DNA of 64,000 nucleotides from Nissolia schottii (Eukaryota > Streptophyta > Magnoliopsida > Fabales > Fabaceae), in the NCBI GenBank assembly GCA_003254905.1, contig QANU01027477.1, positions 22,104 to 86,103 on the forward strand. Reading direction: 5' to 3'. Under the pieces are notes generated by a model. That model was given only the letters and a program-made list of their open reading frames with translations. It was not told where the DNA came from and searched no databases. The position numbers and the translations under genes are program-made. Positions within the stretch are counted from its first letter, which is position 1, and each line of letters opens with the position of its first letter. Shown piece after piece: positions 10,820-23,000 of this stretch.

Positions 10820-11769
10820 TAGTTGGCCATTAAAGGTTATGGAGAAAATGTCATTGTTGTTCAGCTTCTTCAGACTGCTTTCCTCTTCGATGTTTTCAGC
10901 AGTAAATTGGTCCTCCCTTGTACAGCTCTTGCTGTTTCCTCATTCACAGAAAGGTTAGAGAAAACATGCAATAAGCTAACTGGTTTGCGTTTCCTCTCAT
11001 TGTTCTTCCTGGATGTTCCTTCTCCTCCTAGATTAGGATTGATGTTCTCGTGGTTGTCCTCCATTCTTCTGCCAAATTGTTCTGCCTTGAGGTCTGCTAA
11101 GATTTTGTCCTTCTGCACTTCTCCCTTAACTTTATCCTCTAGCGGAAGATTGCAAACCCTTACTTCATGGCCAACATAGCCACGGTAATAACAATAGGTT
11201 CCCAGTCGTTCATGTTTCAACACTATTTCAATTGCCTCTTTGTTAGGCCTAGGAATCTTGATTTTCTCCTTCAATATTTGCGTGACATTACCTGTACTTG
11301 CACCTTTAGGATTTTGGATTCCAGTCCTTTCATTGCAAAGAGAGCCAAATCTTTAACACTTCCAATTTAATGTCCCAGATCCAGAGGTTTAACCCCCACA
11401 ACTAAATCCATAGTGGAACACGAGTGAAGTCTTCTTTTACTATTTTCATATCATCCTTCTAGAGCTTTAGATTCAGAATATAGTTCTTGAAAAGCCGAGG
11501 GGCTCCCTATTCCACTCATAGGACATCCACCTCTTTGGAGAAGTTGGAATATATTTTCTCCATGGTCATGCACTTTGGACCCTTCTGATTGGCCCAAAAT
11601 AGCACTTAAGGTCGCTTCAATTGTTCCTGCACTCACGTACCGATCTGATAAGTCTCCGAACCAAGCTGTTAGAGCACTCATCAATTCCTTCTTTTATGTC
11701 CTCATCTTCAGTAGGCAAGATATCATCATCTGGTTCTTGGTTGGCAAGCTGGGATGAAAAGGCCTCCAT
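10820..11769 (-). pseudogene. LINE ORF1 (nucleic-acid-binding, zinc-knuckle) remnant
   Basis: Starts MEAFSSQLANQEPDDD at 11769, then an acidic stretch, then after a frameshift near 11640 continues SAGTIEATLSAILGQSEG and VHDHGENIFQ, the DUF4283-like part of plant LINE ORF1 proteins. Further on (11274-10870) comes KIPRPNKEAIEIVLKHERLG and a CCHC zinc knuckle. The knuckle reads CYYRGYVGHEVRVC: the second cysteine is replaced by Arg, so zinc binding is probably lost. The remaining tail is basic and low in complexity. Confidence 0.7.
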
Positions 11770-11790
11770 GTTGGCTACAATTAACTCATA

Positions 11791-12156
11791 TGGGAAGGAA
11801 ACGATGAATTACCGTCGATGGAATTTACCTTTGACGGCACAAAACAACCACATACATACGTGAAAAGCTAAAACCCTAGCAGAGCACAATAAACCCTAGG
11901 CGGGCACAAGTTTCACAAGTCTTGACTTTGATTTGCTGGATCTTAAAACAGAAAATTAATCTATTAATATATGAAAATAGTGTAGTATAAAGACCAAAAG
12001 CTGCCCAAGTGTAAAACCTTTTGCATCTTGCTAATAAGGTGTTTCTTTTGAAATTGAATAATTGAACTTGTAAAATGGTGTGCTATATGACTATTTGGTT
12101 TGTTCAATTAACTACATTGTAATAGGTGTTTTATATAAAAAAAAGAAAGAACAAAC
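11791..12156. other. Spacer between LINE and foldback element
   Basis: Contains ACCCTAG-type phrases at 11870-11900 that may be the LINE 5' UTR. No gene seen. Confidence 0.4.
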
Positions 12157-12387
12157 CATCAAATCAGTCCTCGAAGTTTGCAGCATCAATCAAATTTGTT
12201 CCCGTAGTTTTAAATTCATCAAATTCATCCTTACAATTGTCAAATGCCAATTAAGTTAATCCTTTTACATGTCTATTCTAAGGATTAGTTTAATTGACAT
12301 TTGTTAACTATAAGGACGAATTTGATCAATTTGAAACTATGGAGACAAATTTGATTAATGCTGCAAACTCTATGGACTGATTTGATG
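12157..12387. mobile_element. Foldback MITE, family A copy 1
   Basis: The left arm (12157-12256) and right arm (about 12288-12387) are inverted copies of each other over roughly 100 bases with scattered mismatches. Ends are CATCAAATCAGTCC on the left and the complement of AACATCAAATCAGTCC on the right. The same architecture and end sequence recur at 15699-15926 and 44062-44283. No coding capacity. Almost the whole length would fold into one hairpin. Confidence 0.8.
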
Positions 12388-12463
12388 TTTTATTAAAGAA
12401 AAAACCATGTAATAGATGGTTTGTTTTAATAACTCAAGTTAGGAGTCGGATTACCCCTAATAT

Positions 12464-12775
12464 ATGTTTTTAGTGATGTGCTTTACAAATAATAAAGAGT
12501 CTCTTGATAAGCTTCGGGACATGGTTACTAGATTGTTTGGGGATGTAAGAAGTGGTGATGTAAAGCCCACCTTAACAGTGGAAGGTCCAATTTGGAAATC
12601 TGGTAAAGTTTATTGGCTAGAAGCTGTTGAAGATGTTCATATCCTCTACTTATCATGGACACTCCGTTGCTATGCAACGATTGTTTAAAGAAACCAGAGG
12701 ATTATTTAGCGTATGTTCTTCAGCATAGTAAGGCATCTCATTATGGATTGAACCCTAGGCAGTTAGGAGTGTAAA
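12464..12775 (+). pseudogene. Nardilysin-like M16 metallopeptidase fragment
   Basis: One frame reads NKESLDKLRDMVTRLFGDV, then VEGPIWKSGKVYWLEAVEDV and HILYLSWTLRC. After a one-base shift near 12665 it continues KKPEDYLAYVLQHS. This matches the middle of plant nardilysin-like (insulinase family, M16) peptidases, where the segment ESLDxLxxxVxxLF is followed by VEGPIW and VHILDLTWTLP. It lacks the HxxEH active-site region, start and end, so it is a dead fragment. An intron-like TTTTTAG precedes it, so it may be one captured exon. Confidence 0.65.
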
Positions 12776-13816
12776 CTACACTCTTGGTTTATTCTAAACC
12801 AAGAGTATGGTCTATCTTTTTTTCTTTAATGCATCTTTTTGTACCACTTTGGTCAAATCAAACTAATACAATCGTATGACAGTTGATTCGGGAGAGCTTC
12901 TATTTCTTCTTTAGTTATTTGTCTTCCTTCTTTACGTCCTTTGATGTCAGGTCTTATACTATCGTGTTTAATGCTATTATGTCTTATTGTATATGATATA
13001 CTAAATGTCGCATTATGTTATCAAAATTATCCTATTAGGCGTACAAAATGGGCACTGATGCATATGCATTGAAACTCAAAAGGTGAAGTTTTGTCACCTA
13101 AGAAGTTCTACCCAATTCAAGTAGAATTGTCTCTGTGAGAGAATGTTTGTGGTCTATACAAAGAAAAAAAATTCTTATGCATTATCAATTAGTTTAATAT
13201 TGATTTCTATACAAGGTTACCAAATTTGCTTTTTTAACAAGGGTCATAGAGGCAATTGTTAACAAAATCCATAAAATACAAGGCAAAATCTTTTCTTTAT
13301 TCTATAATTATATTCAATTAATCACTTTAGTGTCGTATTTTTATAAACATTTAATTTAGTCCTCTATTTTAAAATAGGAGCAAATTTGATTTTTCGTTTT
13401 TTTACATTTAACCACATTTAAATAATGACATTAACCACAGTTGAAAGTGCGATCAAATGTAAACTATGATCAAACTAATTAATTTTAAGAAACAGATAAT
13501 CAAATTAAAAACTTTTAAAAAAAATACAAGAATATTTTATCCCTATAAATTGTTAACCTCAATTTTTCTCTCTCATATTTTCTCTCACATAGTGGGTGTC
13601 ACGCGCTGCCCCCCACTGTTACTGTTGAGCTTTCTCTTGAACATTCGGTAACAATCTGGGAATGTATTTTACCGGTGGCGATCACACATTAGCAAGTTCA
13701 AACATGGGAAGAATTTAGTGTTGGCAATAAAAAATCTTTTAACCCTCAAGATAGTGCCTCATATCCATCATAAAGGTAGGGTCTTATTTCTAGAAGGGGC
13801 AGGGAGAATACAGACG
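12776..13816. other. Intergenic spacer upstream of the WD40/TFIIIC gene
   Basis: AT-rich, with no gene recognised. Confidence 0.45.
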
Positions 13817-13853
13817 AAGGCCCAATTTTAGAGGAAGGCCTTGAGGCCCATTA
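13817..13853 (+). promoter_or_regulatory. GGCCCA motifs upstream of the WD40/TFIIIC gene
   Basis: AAGGCCCAA and GAGGCCCATTA lie about 200 bases before the ATG at 14054. GGCCCA/TGGGCC (site II-like) elements are common in promoters of plant housekeeping and growth genes. Function here is inferred from position only. Confidence 0.3.
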
Positions 13854-14053
13854 ATTTAAGCCCGTACAATTATCAGCTCGAGCCCTACTCCATAAGTAAT
13901 TCACTCACTTCAGTCACGCGGGGGTTTCATACATAGCAATTAGCATACACCTGCACACACAAGATTGAAGCAAGACGCTCTTCGTGCTCATTCTCATCTT
14001 CGCTTTCACAAATTTTGGTATTTTTATTTTTCTTCTTTGAAAAAGGCACGACC

Positions 14054-17000
14054 ATGGCTTCTCCGCTGCCGTCTCCCTTACAACCTGCTATGCTTTTGGG
14101 TTCGCCAAGTTTCCCAAACGCCATTGCTTGGTCCGAAGAGAACCTCATTGCTGTTGCTTCCGGCCACCTCGTCACTATACTCGTAATCTACCGGCTCCAA
14201 TTTTAGTTTTCTTCTTTTCTCTTTTTATTTTTTTTATTAATTTATTTTTTAAAGAGTGTTTCTTCATTTTATGTGCTAATTGAACAAATCACCTTTTCTT
14301 ATTTTTTTTCCTTTAGAAACCAGACTCACCGTATGGACCCCGTGGCGTGATCAAAGTCTCCCCAACTGAGCCTATTCTTTTTGGCTTTGTGGAAAGAAAA
14401 GGTACAGTGTGTTGCTACCTGGTATAAACTTGAAAGAAGTCATAGACTAATTAGTTTGTATAATGTTTTCNACAAATACCCTCTCAGATTTGGTATATAC
14501 AAGTCTCCCAAGATCGGGAGCTTTGATACTTGTTGATAGGAACGTAGTCATGTAGGATAAATGAACTAACAGAGATGAGTAAATGATGTAACTGTATGTT
14601 TCTTTATAATTCCTCAAATAGTTATCATTGTAATATCCTATCAAAGCTTGAAGGAATGGAGAAATTACAGTATGAAGTAATAAGAAAATAAAGCAAGAAT
14701 AATAAATGGTTGAGGCTCTTTGAAAGGCCACCATCTCCTAAATTTCAATCACTAATTTTCCTGAATAATCCCACTGTTTCACACCCTTACTTATTTTGTG
14801 CACTTCCCCCAGCTCATATGAAATCCTGCCTCCCATAAACCAGTTAATGGGAGGGCAGAACCAGGACCAGAATGGAATATTTGGGTTATTAATGATGAAA
14901 ATATTGGTCACATTGGTCCAATTGATTGACTTTGGTGATCAGGACATGTTTTTGGTTGCTGAAAAGCTCTTACTGGCAAAGGTGTCTCAAGGTACTGTGC
15001 AGGAAACGCGACCAATTTTTCCTGCTTCAAACTGCAGTGAGTTTCATTTGGATTTTCGATTTACCCATGTATGTACAACGTGGAAGAGGATGTTAAGTTC
15101 AATCAGTGGAAGAGCAATTTACATGAGATCTTAATACCTGTTGGCCCTGGGCAACTAAATCATGCAGGTAAAAATATTTTTGGTGTTGCGTTTGGTTTTG
15201 ATCCCACAACTAGCTGTGGTATTGAGAATTTTTTGCATGGGAATAATTTTTTTAAGAGGTTCGGGACTGCATTCTTTAAAGATATCATGCTACTTGAGGG
15301 TCATTCTACTAAGGAAGATGGCTAGGATAGGGAACAGGGGCGGAGCTAGCACATTTCTTTGGGAGGGGAAATTAAGAAAAAATTTTATTAGCACTAATTT
15401 TTTAAAAAGAATAAAAGTGTTTGGGCTAAAATAAGCCTGAGCAATTTTTTCCCCTCACTTTTATTTCTTATCACAACATTGAAGAGTAGTGCACCCACTA
15501 TATAATTAGAAGAAAAAATTGATACTTCATTAATCTTATCAAATGACAAATTGACAATTTTTTCCTCAAACATTTATAAATAGATGGGGAGGATATTTTA
15601 AATAAAAATTGCAATTCATATAAAATAAAATGATAATTGCTAAACCAAAACATAAGAGACACAACATATATTTGTTATAGCATGTAAAAAGAATAAAACA
15701 TCAAATTGGTCCTTGTAGTTGCTAAAAGTCCATCAAAATTGTCCCCAATGTTTTAAAACCATCAAAATTGTCCCTGAAGTTGCTAAAATTCCATCAAAAT
15801 TGTCCCTCACTTAGCCCCAAGGACAAACTTGATGGACTTTTGGCAACTACAGAGACAATTTTGATGGTTTTGAAACATTGGGGACAAAATTGATTAATGC
15901 TTCAAACTACAAGGACCAATTTGATGTTTAATTCTATGTAAAAGTCTAATTAAATCATAGTTATTTTTTATTTGAGTTAAGTTTTGGCCCAAGAAAATAT
16001 TTGTTATGGGGGATAATTCAAAAAAAAAAAATTTTTTTACAATGAAATGTAAAGAGTGGGGGGGGGGGGCACTGGCCCTACCTCATAAGGAGGATCTGCC
16101 TTTGATGGGGAATGAGACAAGGATGATTTGGAGTCTTAAGGTGAGAACTCTGAGGCTGGGAACATGATGACACGGACGGGGAATTTCTTTATGTAGTTCT
16201 GTGGACCTACTTATCTTTTTATAGTGCAAGGTAAATTGTTGTCTTGAATCTCTATAAATTTTAACCGGCTTGTTTGCCTCTCAATGGACGATTACTTGTG
16301 TCCAGCTTCTTGCGGGTAGTAATGGTTATATACTACATTTTCATAGAAACATGCTCTCAGGCCCTCATCATTGATCATTATTGTGGGAGTTGTACTTGGA
16401 GGTATTGGCCCACCACATTCGGATGTGACCATAGCAAGTATTGCAACAGCTTCTGGTGCTCACTTGGCTACTGATAGAGAATAACATGAATATCCCAAGC
16501 ATGCACACTATACAGTACCATAAGGGTTAGCTTAGCATACATGGAGTGTAAGGGGACTGATGAGGGTAAATGTCTATCAAAGCATCAAAATAACCTTTCT
16601 TAATTCTATTCAATGTTGGAATGGTTCTCAATAAAAGTCATTGCTGCAATAATATTTCAAGTTCGGATGCTGGCTGAGAAACTTGTTTACAATAAAATCC
16701 ATTCAGCCATGGGAACTTCGAAGGCTGGAGTTTTAGGTGTTGAAGGAATTAAGGTTGTTTTGATGTGGGAATTGGAGAAGTGGCTGCTAAATACTATAAT
16801 GTACCCCAATTATTCCCTAAGGTATTATTGCAGGCAGATAATTGATGCTTTGCTCCACAAGGATGAATAGTAGAAAACAAATTTTTTGATACTATACTAG
16901 TGTCCTCGCAAAAACTCCCTCAAAGTGTAGATCAGTCATTTTCAGTGGGTCCTGGGAGGTTTAACCACCTTTACCTTTCAATCGTGGGAATGTCACGAAA

Positions 17001-20000
17001 CATGGGTTGTGGGATTGAATTTAGATCTATGGGACTCGGGTAGTCATTATCACATGACATGCACACTTCCTTCATTATAAAGGTTTGGGGCCAGGAGGAT
17101 CTTCATCGGTATCATTTGGCTTTTCGCACCATCACCTTGAAGACAAGGTGATTTTTCACGAGGGGAGTACTATAGACACTGAGATAGACTAAACCATGAA
17201 GAAGGGCAAAAGAGGAAATTGGATTGTAACTGCATGCTAAGCTATTTGCTGAGCTGGCAGGGGAATTGGTGGGAGGGAGGATTTCACGTGAGATGGGGGG
17301 AAGTACACGACATGTGTAAGGGTGTGAGAGTGAGATTATTGAGGAAATTAGGGTGCGCTTGGTACCAGGGACAGAACAAGGAGACAAAGACACGATGACA
17401 TAAAATTCTTGTATTTCCTATATCTCATTGAAGCTGAGACAGAAAATTTTTGCCTGAGGGGACATAGAATTGGGGCATGGAGGGACAAATTTTCTCTATC
17501 TTTGTCTCTCTATCTTGTCTCTAGTACCAAACAGAGTCTTAGTGATTGAAATTTGGAAGAGTGGTAGCCTCTCGGAGAGCCTCAACCATTTACTGTTCCT
17601 GCTATATTTTATTCTTACTTTTTACTGTCATTTCTTCATTCCTTCAAGCTTTGACATGATATTATACTGATATCCCTATCAGAGAAATACAAAAAACACA
17701 TTTACACTGAGTTCTTATCACTGAATACCGAGTATGTTTACAGTTTTATATGTACCGAGTTTGCGGGGAGAGAGAAGGGGGTGGAGGGAGGAGTAAGCTT
17801 TAAAATGCTTTGCATTATGTTTTCCTATAATCACTAATTACTAATTTGTTGTGCTTTTATAGTTTTACCACGAATCCTGGTTAAGTTCTGCCTACACGTG
17901 TTGTGTTTTAAGTTCTATCTAAACGTCGGTATTATTTCATCCTAGATAGTTACAGTTAGATTGTTTATGCAGAGAAATGCATCAGGTCAAGCAGATTCTG
18001 TGTTTAAACTTGAAGATAAATCCTTGAAAAAAATGTCTGAGAACCACATGTTGCCCTTGATAAGTGCTGATCAATATGCTTCTCGTAGTGCAATGCTATG
18101 TTCGCTTGTTGTTTCATGGTCTCCCTTGCTGCGTGTAGCATCTGAATTTTATTCGGTTCATGATACTTCTGCTTCTGTTAGTCTACTTGCTGTTGGAGGG
18201 AAGTCTGGTAAAATTTTTTTATGGAGATTTTACCCACCAGACTGCTATTCTGTCGAGGATAGGAAAACCCCAATTTCTGTGAAGTTTGCTGGGCTTCTTC
18301 AGGCACACAATTCATGGGTCACAACAATAAGTTGGTTGTTGTTTGCTTTTGATTCTTCAAATCCTCAAATTTTGTTAGCTACCGGAAGCTCTGATGGGAG
18401 GTGAGTTAAGCATGTTTTTTCAAATTAGTGATATTTGTATTCTATTTTCACTAATTTTGTTAAGCATTGAATACACACTTTTGGTGTCGCACACCATGGC
18501 TTGTTATTTGTGTTTCGTCTGCATTATTCTAGTGATAGTGGGAGTGTTTTCAATGGTGTCCACATAAATTTATTGGGTCAAAATTTGTCTGGATGCTCTG
18601 TTTTATCTAAGATATTATTCACTTTGGTGTTAGAAATGGTGTTAGCAACAAGACAGGAAAAAGGTTCTCTTACAAATCGATCTTAAGAGTTAAGATGACA
18701 AGTCTATCTAGCTTTTTTGTGTTATTAATAATTTGCTCCTGGCACATGAATGCTGATCTTTAGCTTTTGCATTTATATTATGGTTATGAAACTCAATTGT
18801 CTTGTTGGTCTAAAATATGTCTATCATTTCTTATATTTTTCCATTATAATAATTAGGTTGGTCGATGTCATAGTTGTCTCATGACAACTAGGACATATTT
18901 AGTGAAAGCAAGTGGTCATTAAGGAAAGCAAGTGATTGTGTTGCAGTAATCCTTGTAAAATCAGCATTTTGGATTTGCAGTAATCCTAGTCTGTACAAGG
19001 TCACCTCGAAGACTTTTTCTCTGTTTTATGGAGGTTTTAAGAGAGAACATTTTAGAGAATCAAAGTTCTTTTATTGTAGAACTTAGATGCTACTTTTATA
19101 GCTAGTGAAGTGGTTGATGATATGAACGAAAGATCAAAGCAATGTCTTCTTTTCAAGTTGGATCTTGAGGAAGCCTATGTTAGGGTAAGTTGGAGTTGTT
19201 TGGATAAGTTGCTTCAATGGAAAGAGTTTGGCGGTAGATAGAGAATTGGCTCTTAAGTTTTCTTACTTTGAGCTCTTTTTCAACAGTTGTTAATGGAGAA
19301 CCAAAAAGGTCTAAGGGAATTAAGGCAAGGAGATCCTTTATCCCCTTTTGTGTTCACTTTGGTGGTAGATTTCCTTAGTCACTTGCTTTCTTGGCGGTAG
19401 AGAATGGGCTAGTTCAAGGTTTCAATGGGATTTGAAGGGATTGTGGTATCCCATTTGCAGCTTGCTAATGACACTATTTTGTTCCTTGATTTATAAGGAT
19501 AGTTTGATAAATGTCCTTTTTTGTCTATAGATATTTCAGATATTCTCTGAGTTGGAAATCAGTCTATCCAAAAGTAGTATAACTAGTATTAATATCGACT
19601 CTCAACCTTCTCTACCACAATTTCTTTAGCAACATGCCTGATTTTGCAATGGCTTCTCGTGTACTTGGGCGTCTCTTTAGGTGGTAACCTAGATCTGCTT
19701 CTTTTCGAGATCTTGTTGTGGAAAAGATCTCTAAGTTCCTTGGAATATTGAAAGGGGCATATTTTTCTTTAGGCGATTAGATCACCCTCATGCAACCTAG
19801 TTTTTCTAGTATACCCTTTTACTTATCGTTGTTTTGCATATCTATGGGTGTAGCCAATTATGTTGAAAAGATCACAAGGGACTTTCTTTGATCAGGTGCT
19901 TTGGATTTGAAACGTGATCATTTAGTTAGTTGGGAGGTGTGGTGTTGTCCCAAAACGGAAGGAGGTTTAGGTTTTGGCCTTGGCAGCTAAATGGTTATGG

Positions 20001-23000
20001 CGATTTCTTTTAGAGTTTCATTCTCTATGACGCAAGGTAATCAGCAGTAAGTATGGCTCATGCAAGAATGGGCGAGACGCTAAATTTGCATATCTTGCTT
20101 CTCATTCTAGTCCTCGAAAATTTATATTGCAAGGTTACACTACTTCATAGCCATTGCTTTCAGTGCAGGTAGGGAATGGGTCCCATTTTAACTTTTAGGA
20201 AGACCATTGGGTAGGTGACTCCTCTTCTATTTTATCATTTTCTTGTTTATACCGTGTTTCTTCTTTACATTGCCCCCATAACTTTTACCTATGCATTGTA
20301 CAAGACTCTACTATTTCTTTGAACTTCCACTTTTTTCAAAATTTCAATGATAGAGTCTTCTGGATTTGATGTCCTTTTGAGTTTTCTTGATATTGTTAAC
20401 ATGTCTACTACTCCTGCTAAAAGATTTTGGTCACTTGATTCCGCTGGGTTGTTTACTTGCAAATCTTACTTTCAGTTCCTAACTCATTCTTTGAATTTAT
20501 CTTCTTTCCACCTTGACAAACTAGTTTGGAAGTCCAAAGATCCCAGTAAGATCAAATCCTTTATTTAGATAGCTGTCCGTAACAAAACTAGTACTAATGA
20601 CATGTTGCAGGTTCGAAGGCCACATAAAGCTATTTCCCTGTGTGGTGAGAATATGGAATTAGTTATGCATCTGTTTTTGCACTGTTTAGTGGCTAACCTC
20701 TTGTGGAATCATCTGTTTGAGATCTTTGGTGAATGTTGGGCGTGCCATTCAGCCTTGGATATGCTGGCTTTGGGAGAAGGAAGGAAGCTAAATATGACGC
20801 ATTTGGTTAGAACGCAACTCTAGCACCTTCAATGGCAAATTCTCAAATGTTTGTCATCTATGTGGTGTACAATCCACAATTTTTTAAGAAGATTTTCCCT
20901 CTCAGATGTATATTGATAGATTGAAAAGCTTTACTTCATTGTTAGCATTTTCTTGTTTTGTTTCTTGTTTTTGTATAGAGAGTCTCTCGTCTCTTTTTTT
21001 TTTTTTTTTTTTGGCAATTCTCTTCTCTTAATGAAATGCTACTTTTATCCAAACAATAAAAAACCATTCAGTTGCGTTTACCCAACCACTTTAGTTTTGG
21101 GGAAAGATGGTTCTTGACACAGTATCAAAGCCTCTACACCATGTGGTCTAGAGTTTGATTTCTTTCGTTGATCCCATTCTTTTAAAAAAAGTTAAAATTT
21201 CAGCAGAAACTATAAGGTCTGCCTGTGAATTGTCCACACTTCAAGCCCAATGGGATATAAAATTCCCTCAATTGTCTGTACTTAACAACTTAAGCTTTTA
21301 AGAGAGATGGTTTTTGACATTGACCTAATAACTAAAGCACTTGGAATGACTGATCGACAACATCCAGACCTAACCTTCCTTGACTAGGTGGTCAAAGTAT
21401 TGATTCTATTTTACCTCACACTCCTAATTAGATAAACTGTGTATGACAATACATTTTGCACATAATATCTGAGTTAAGATGAAACATATGTGCTTATCAG
21501 TGTGAAGATTTGGTTGGGTGACAATGACAAGTTGCTGAAATCATCAGAAGAGGAACAAACTCCTTTTGTTTTATTGAAGGAGGTACTTTCTACTTATTTT
21601 TTGCACTTTCATTTCTATCTTTCCTCGTCATTTGTCAATAGTTCTTTTACTGACCTTTCAATTTCTAAATAGGTTATAACTGTCAATGCCGTTGCAGTTT
21701 CTGTACTTTCAATAACTGCGCATCTTCAGTACCCTTCCAAGATGCTTTTAGCCATTGGCAAAGGTTCTGGTTCCTTTGAAATATGGCTGTGTGACATATC
21801 TTATAGGGAATTTGATAAGCTTGGCTCATATGATGCACATGATTATATTGTAAGTTATTTATTCATTTTTTGACTTAGTTAAATGCTGAAGCTGCATTCC
21901 TCTGCTGATTTCTTCATTTTTTATTTCCTTCAGATTACAGGTTTGGCCTGGGTATTTGGCGGAAGATTTTTGTACAGCTGTAGCCAGGTAATTAATTACA
22001 TGTAAGTTAAAGTTATGCTCCCTTCAAATACACTGTCAATGTAACGTATTCTACACTGGCAATCAATCATATTTTATGATTTTATCTTTTGTTTAACTTT
22101 TGAGGTCGTTATGGTAAAAGTCAAACTATTTCAAATTTTCAATGGGCACTATACATGATTGGACGACTTTAAAACGCTGAAAGTGTATCAAATTTAGTTT
22201 TATATCATTTTCCTTAGATGATGTGGCCAATTTTCTATTTAGGTATCATTACATTCATACTTGTGTGAATGACTGGACATGCATACCACAATAGTCAATC
22301 CTGGATAGCAACTTATAGCAACTCAGTGCCACCGATGCCAAAAACGCTATTGCGGAATAGCAAATAGTGGGGTGACCACTATTAAAAATAATACAGATAA
22401 TAATTGTGAAATTAATACGGCACATAAATGTTTAAAAATAAAAAAATTCATTCAAAAATGAGGGTAACAGACATTTCATTGTAATAAGTTAGGATAGAAT
22501 TGGTGTTTCGTTAAAAAAATGTGGGCAAAGTGGAAATTTCAAACAATTAAATGAAGGCAAAATGATAGCATAAGTGAGGACAGGAAGATAATTCAACTTA
22601 AAACATTAATACTAAGAGTTAGGGTTTGACTTTAGAAACAGGGTGGTCAATCATCTTCTTTGTCGTTCCTCCCTAGATGCGGCTGTGAAGACGCGTTAAA
22701 ATCACAATTCACAGCTGCGACTGCCACTATTGAAAATGTGTCGTGATGCAGATTGTTTTGCGGTGGGCGGCTGCATCGCTCCGCTTCAGCGTGATAGCAC
22801 TGCTATAGCGCGCTATTGACTACTCTAATACATACTACATTTATATGTGTCATGTGTGTGCATGTGGGCATAAATACATTCTATATAACGTTTGTTTATA
22901 ATGTGTCTGTTTTCATTTCTCTTTTTATTAAACTTGACATGTTAAGTGTCATATCATTGATTACATTTGGGTCTCTGTAAGTTATGTTGAAGAATCCTTT

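Larger units (their letters stand above)
9600..11790 (-). mobile_element. L1-type LINE, 5' half (ORF1 and endonuclease), minus orientation
   Basis: Reading right to left, the ATG at 11769 opens ORF1 (described separately). Endonuclease sequence follows at about 10153-9600. The reverse transcriptase expected after the endonuclease is not found, and the element stops near 9600. A poly-T run and a 29-base N gap (10418-10446) interrupt it. Many stops and frameshifts show it is dead. LINE copies are normally truncated at the 5' end, so a copy keeping its 5' half and losing its 3' half points to a later deletion or rearrangement. Confidence 0.75.
14402..17972. other. Interval with missing exon(s) of the WD40/TFIIIC gene
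   Basis: This stretch should contain the exon linking phase 1 (after 14401) to phase 0 (before 17973). Nothing resembling the expected propeller sequence was found in any frame. It holds coding-like scraps at 14796-15325, a foldback MITE at 15699-15926, gene fragments at 16340-16870, a GGGGGGGGGG run near 16056, and at 17345-17530 a segment with inverted TTGGTACCAGGGACA / TCTCTAGTACCAAAC ends, like a small TIR element. Confidence 0.5.

Noticed and set aside
9600..21065. The two LINE halves as one element split by inversion
   Set aside because: They carry complementary domains in opposite orientation, but well-ordered host exons lie between them and no matching breakpoint sequence was seen.
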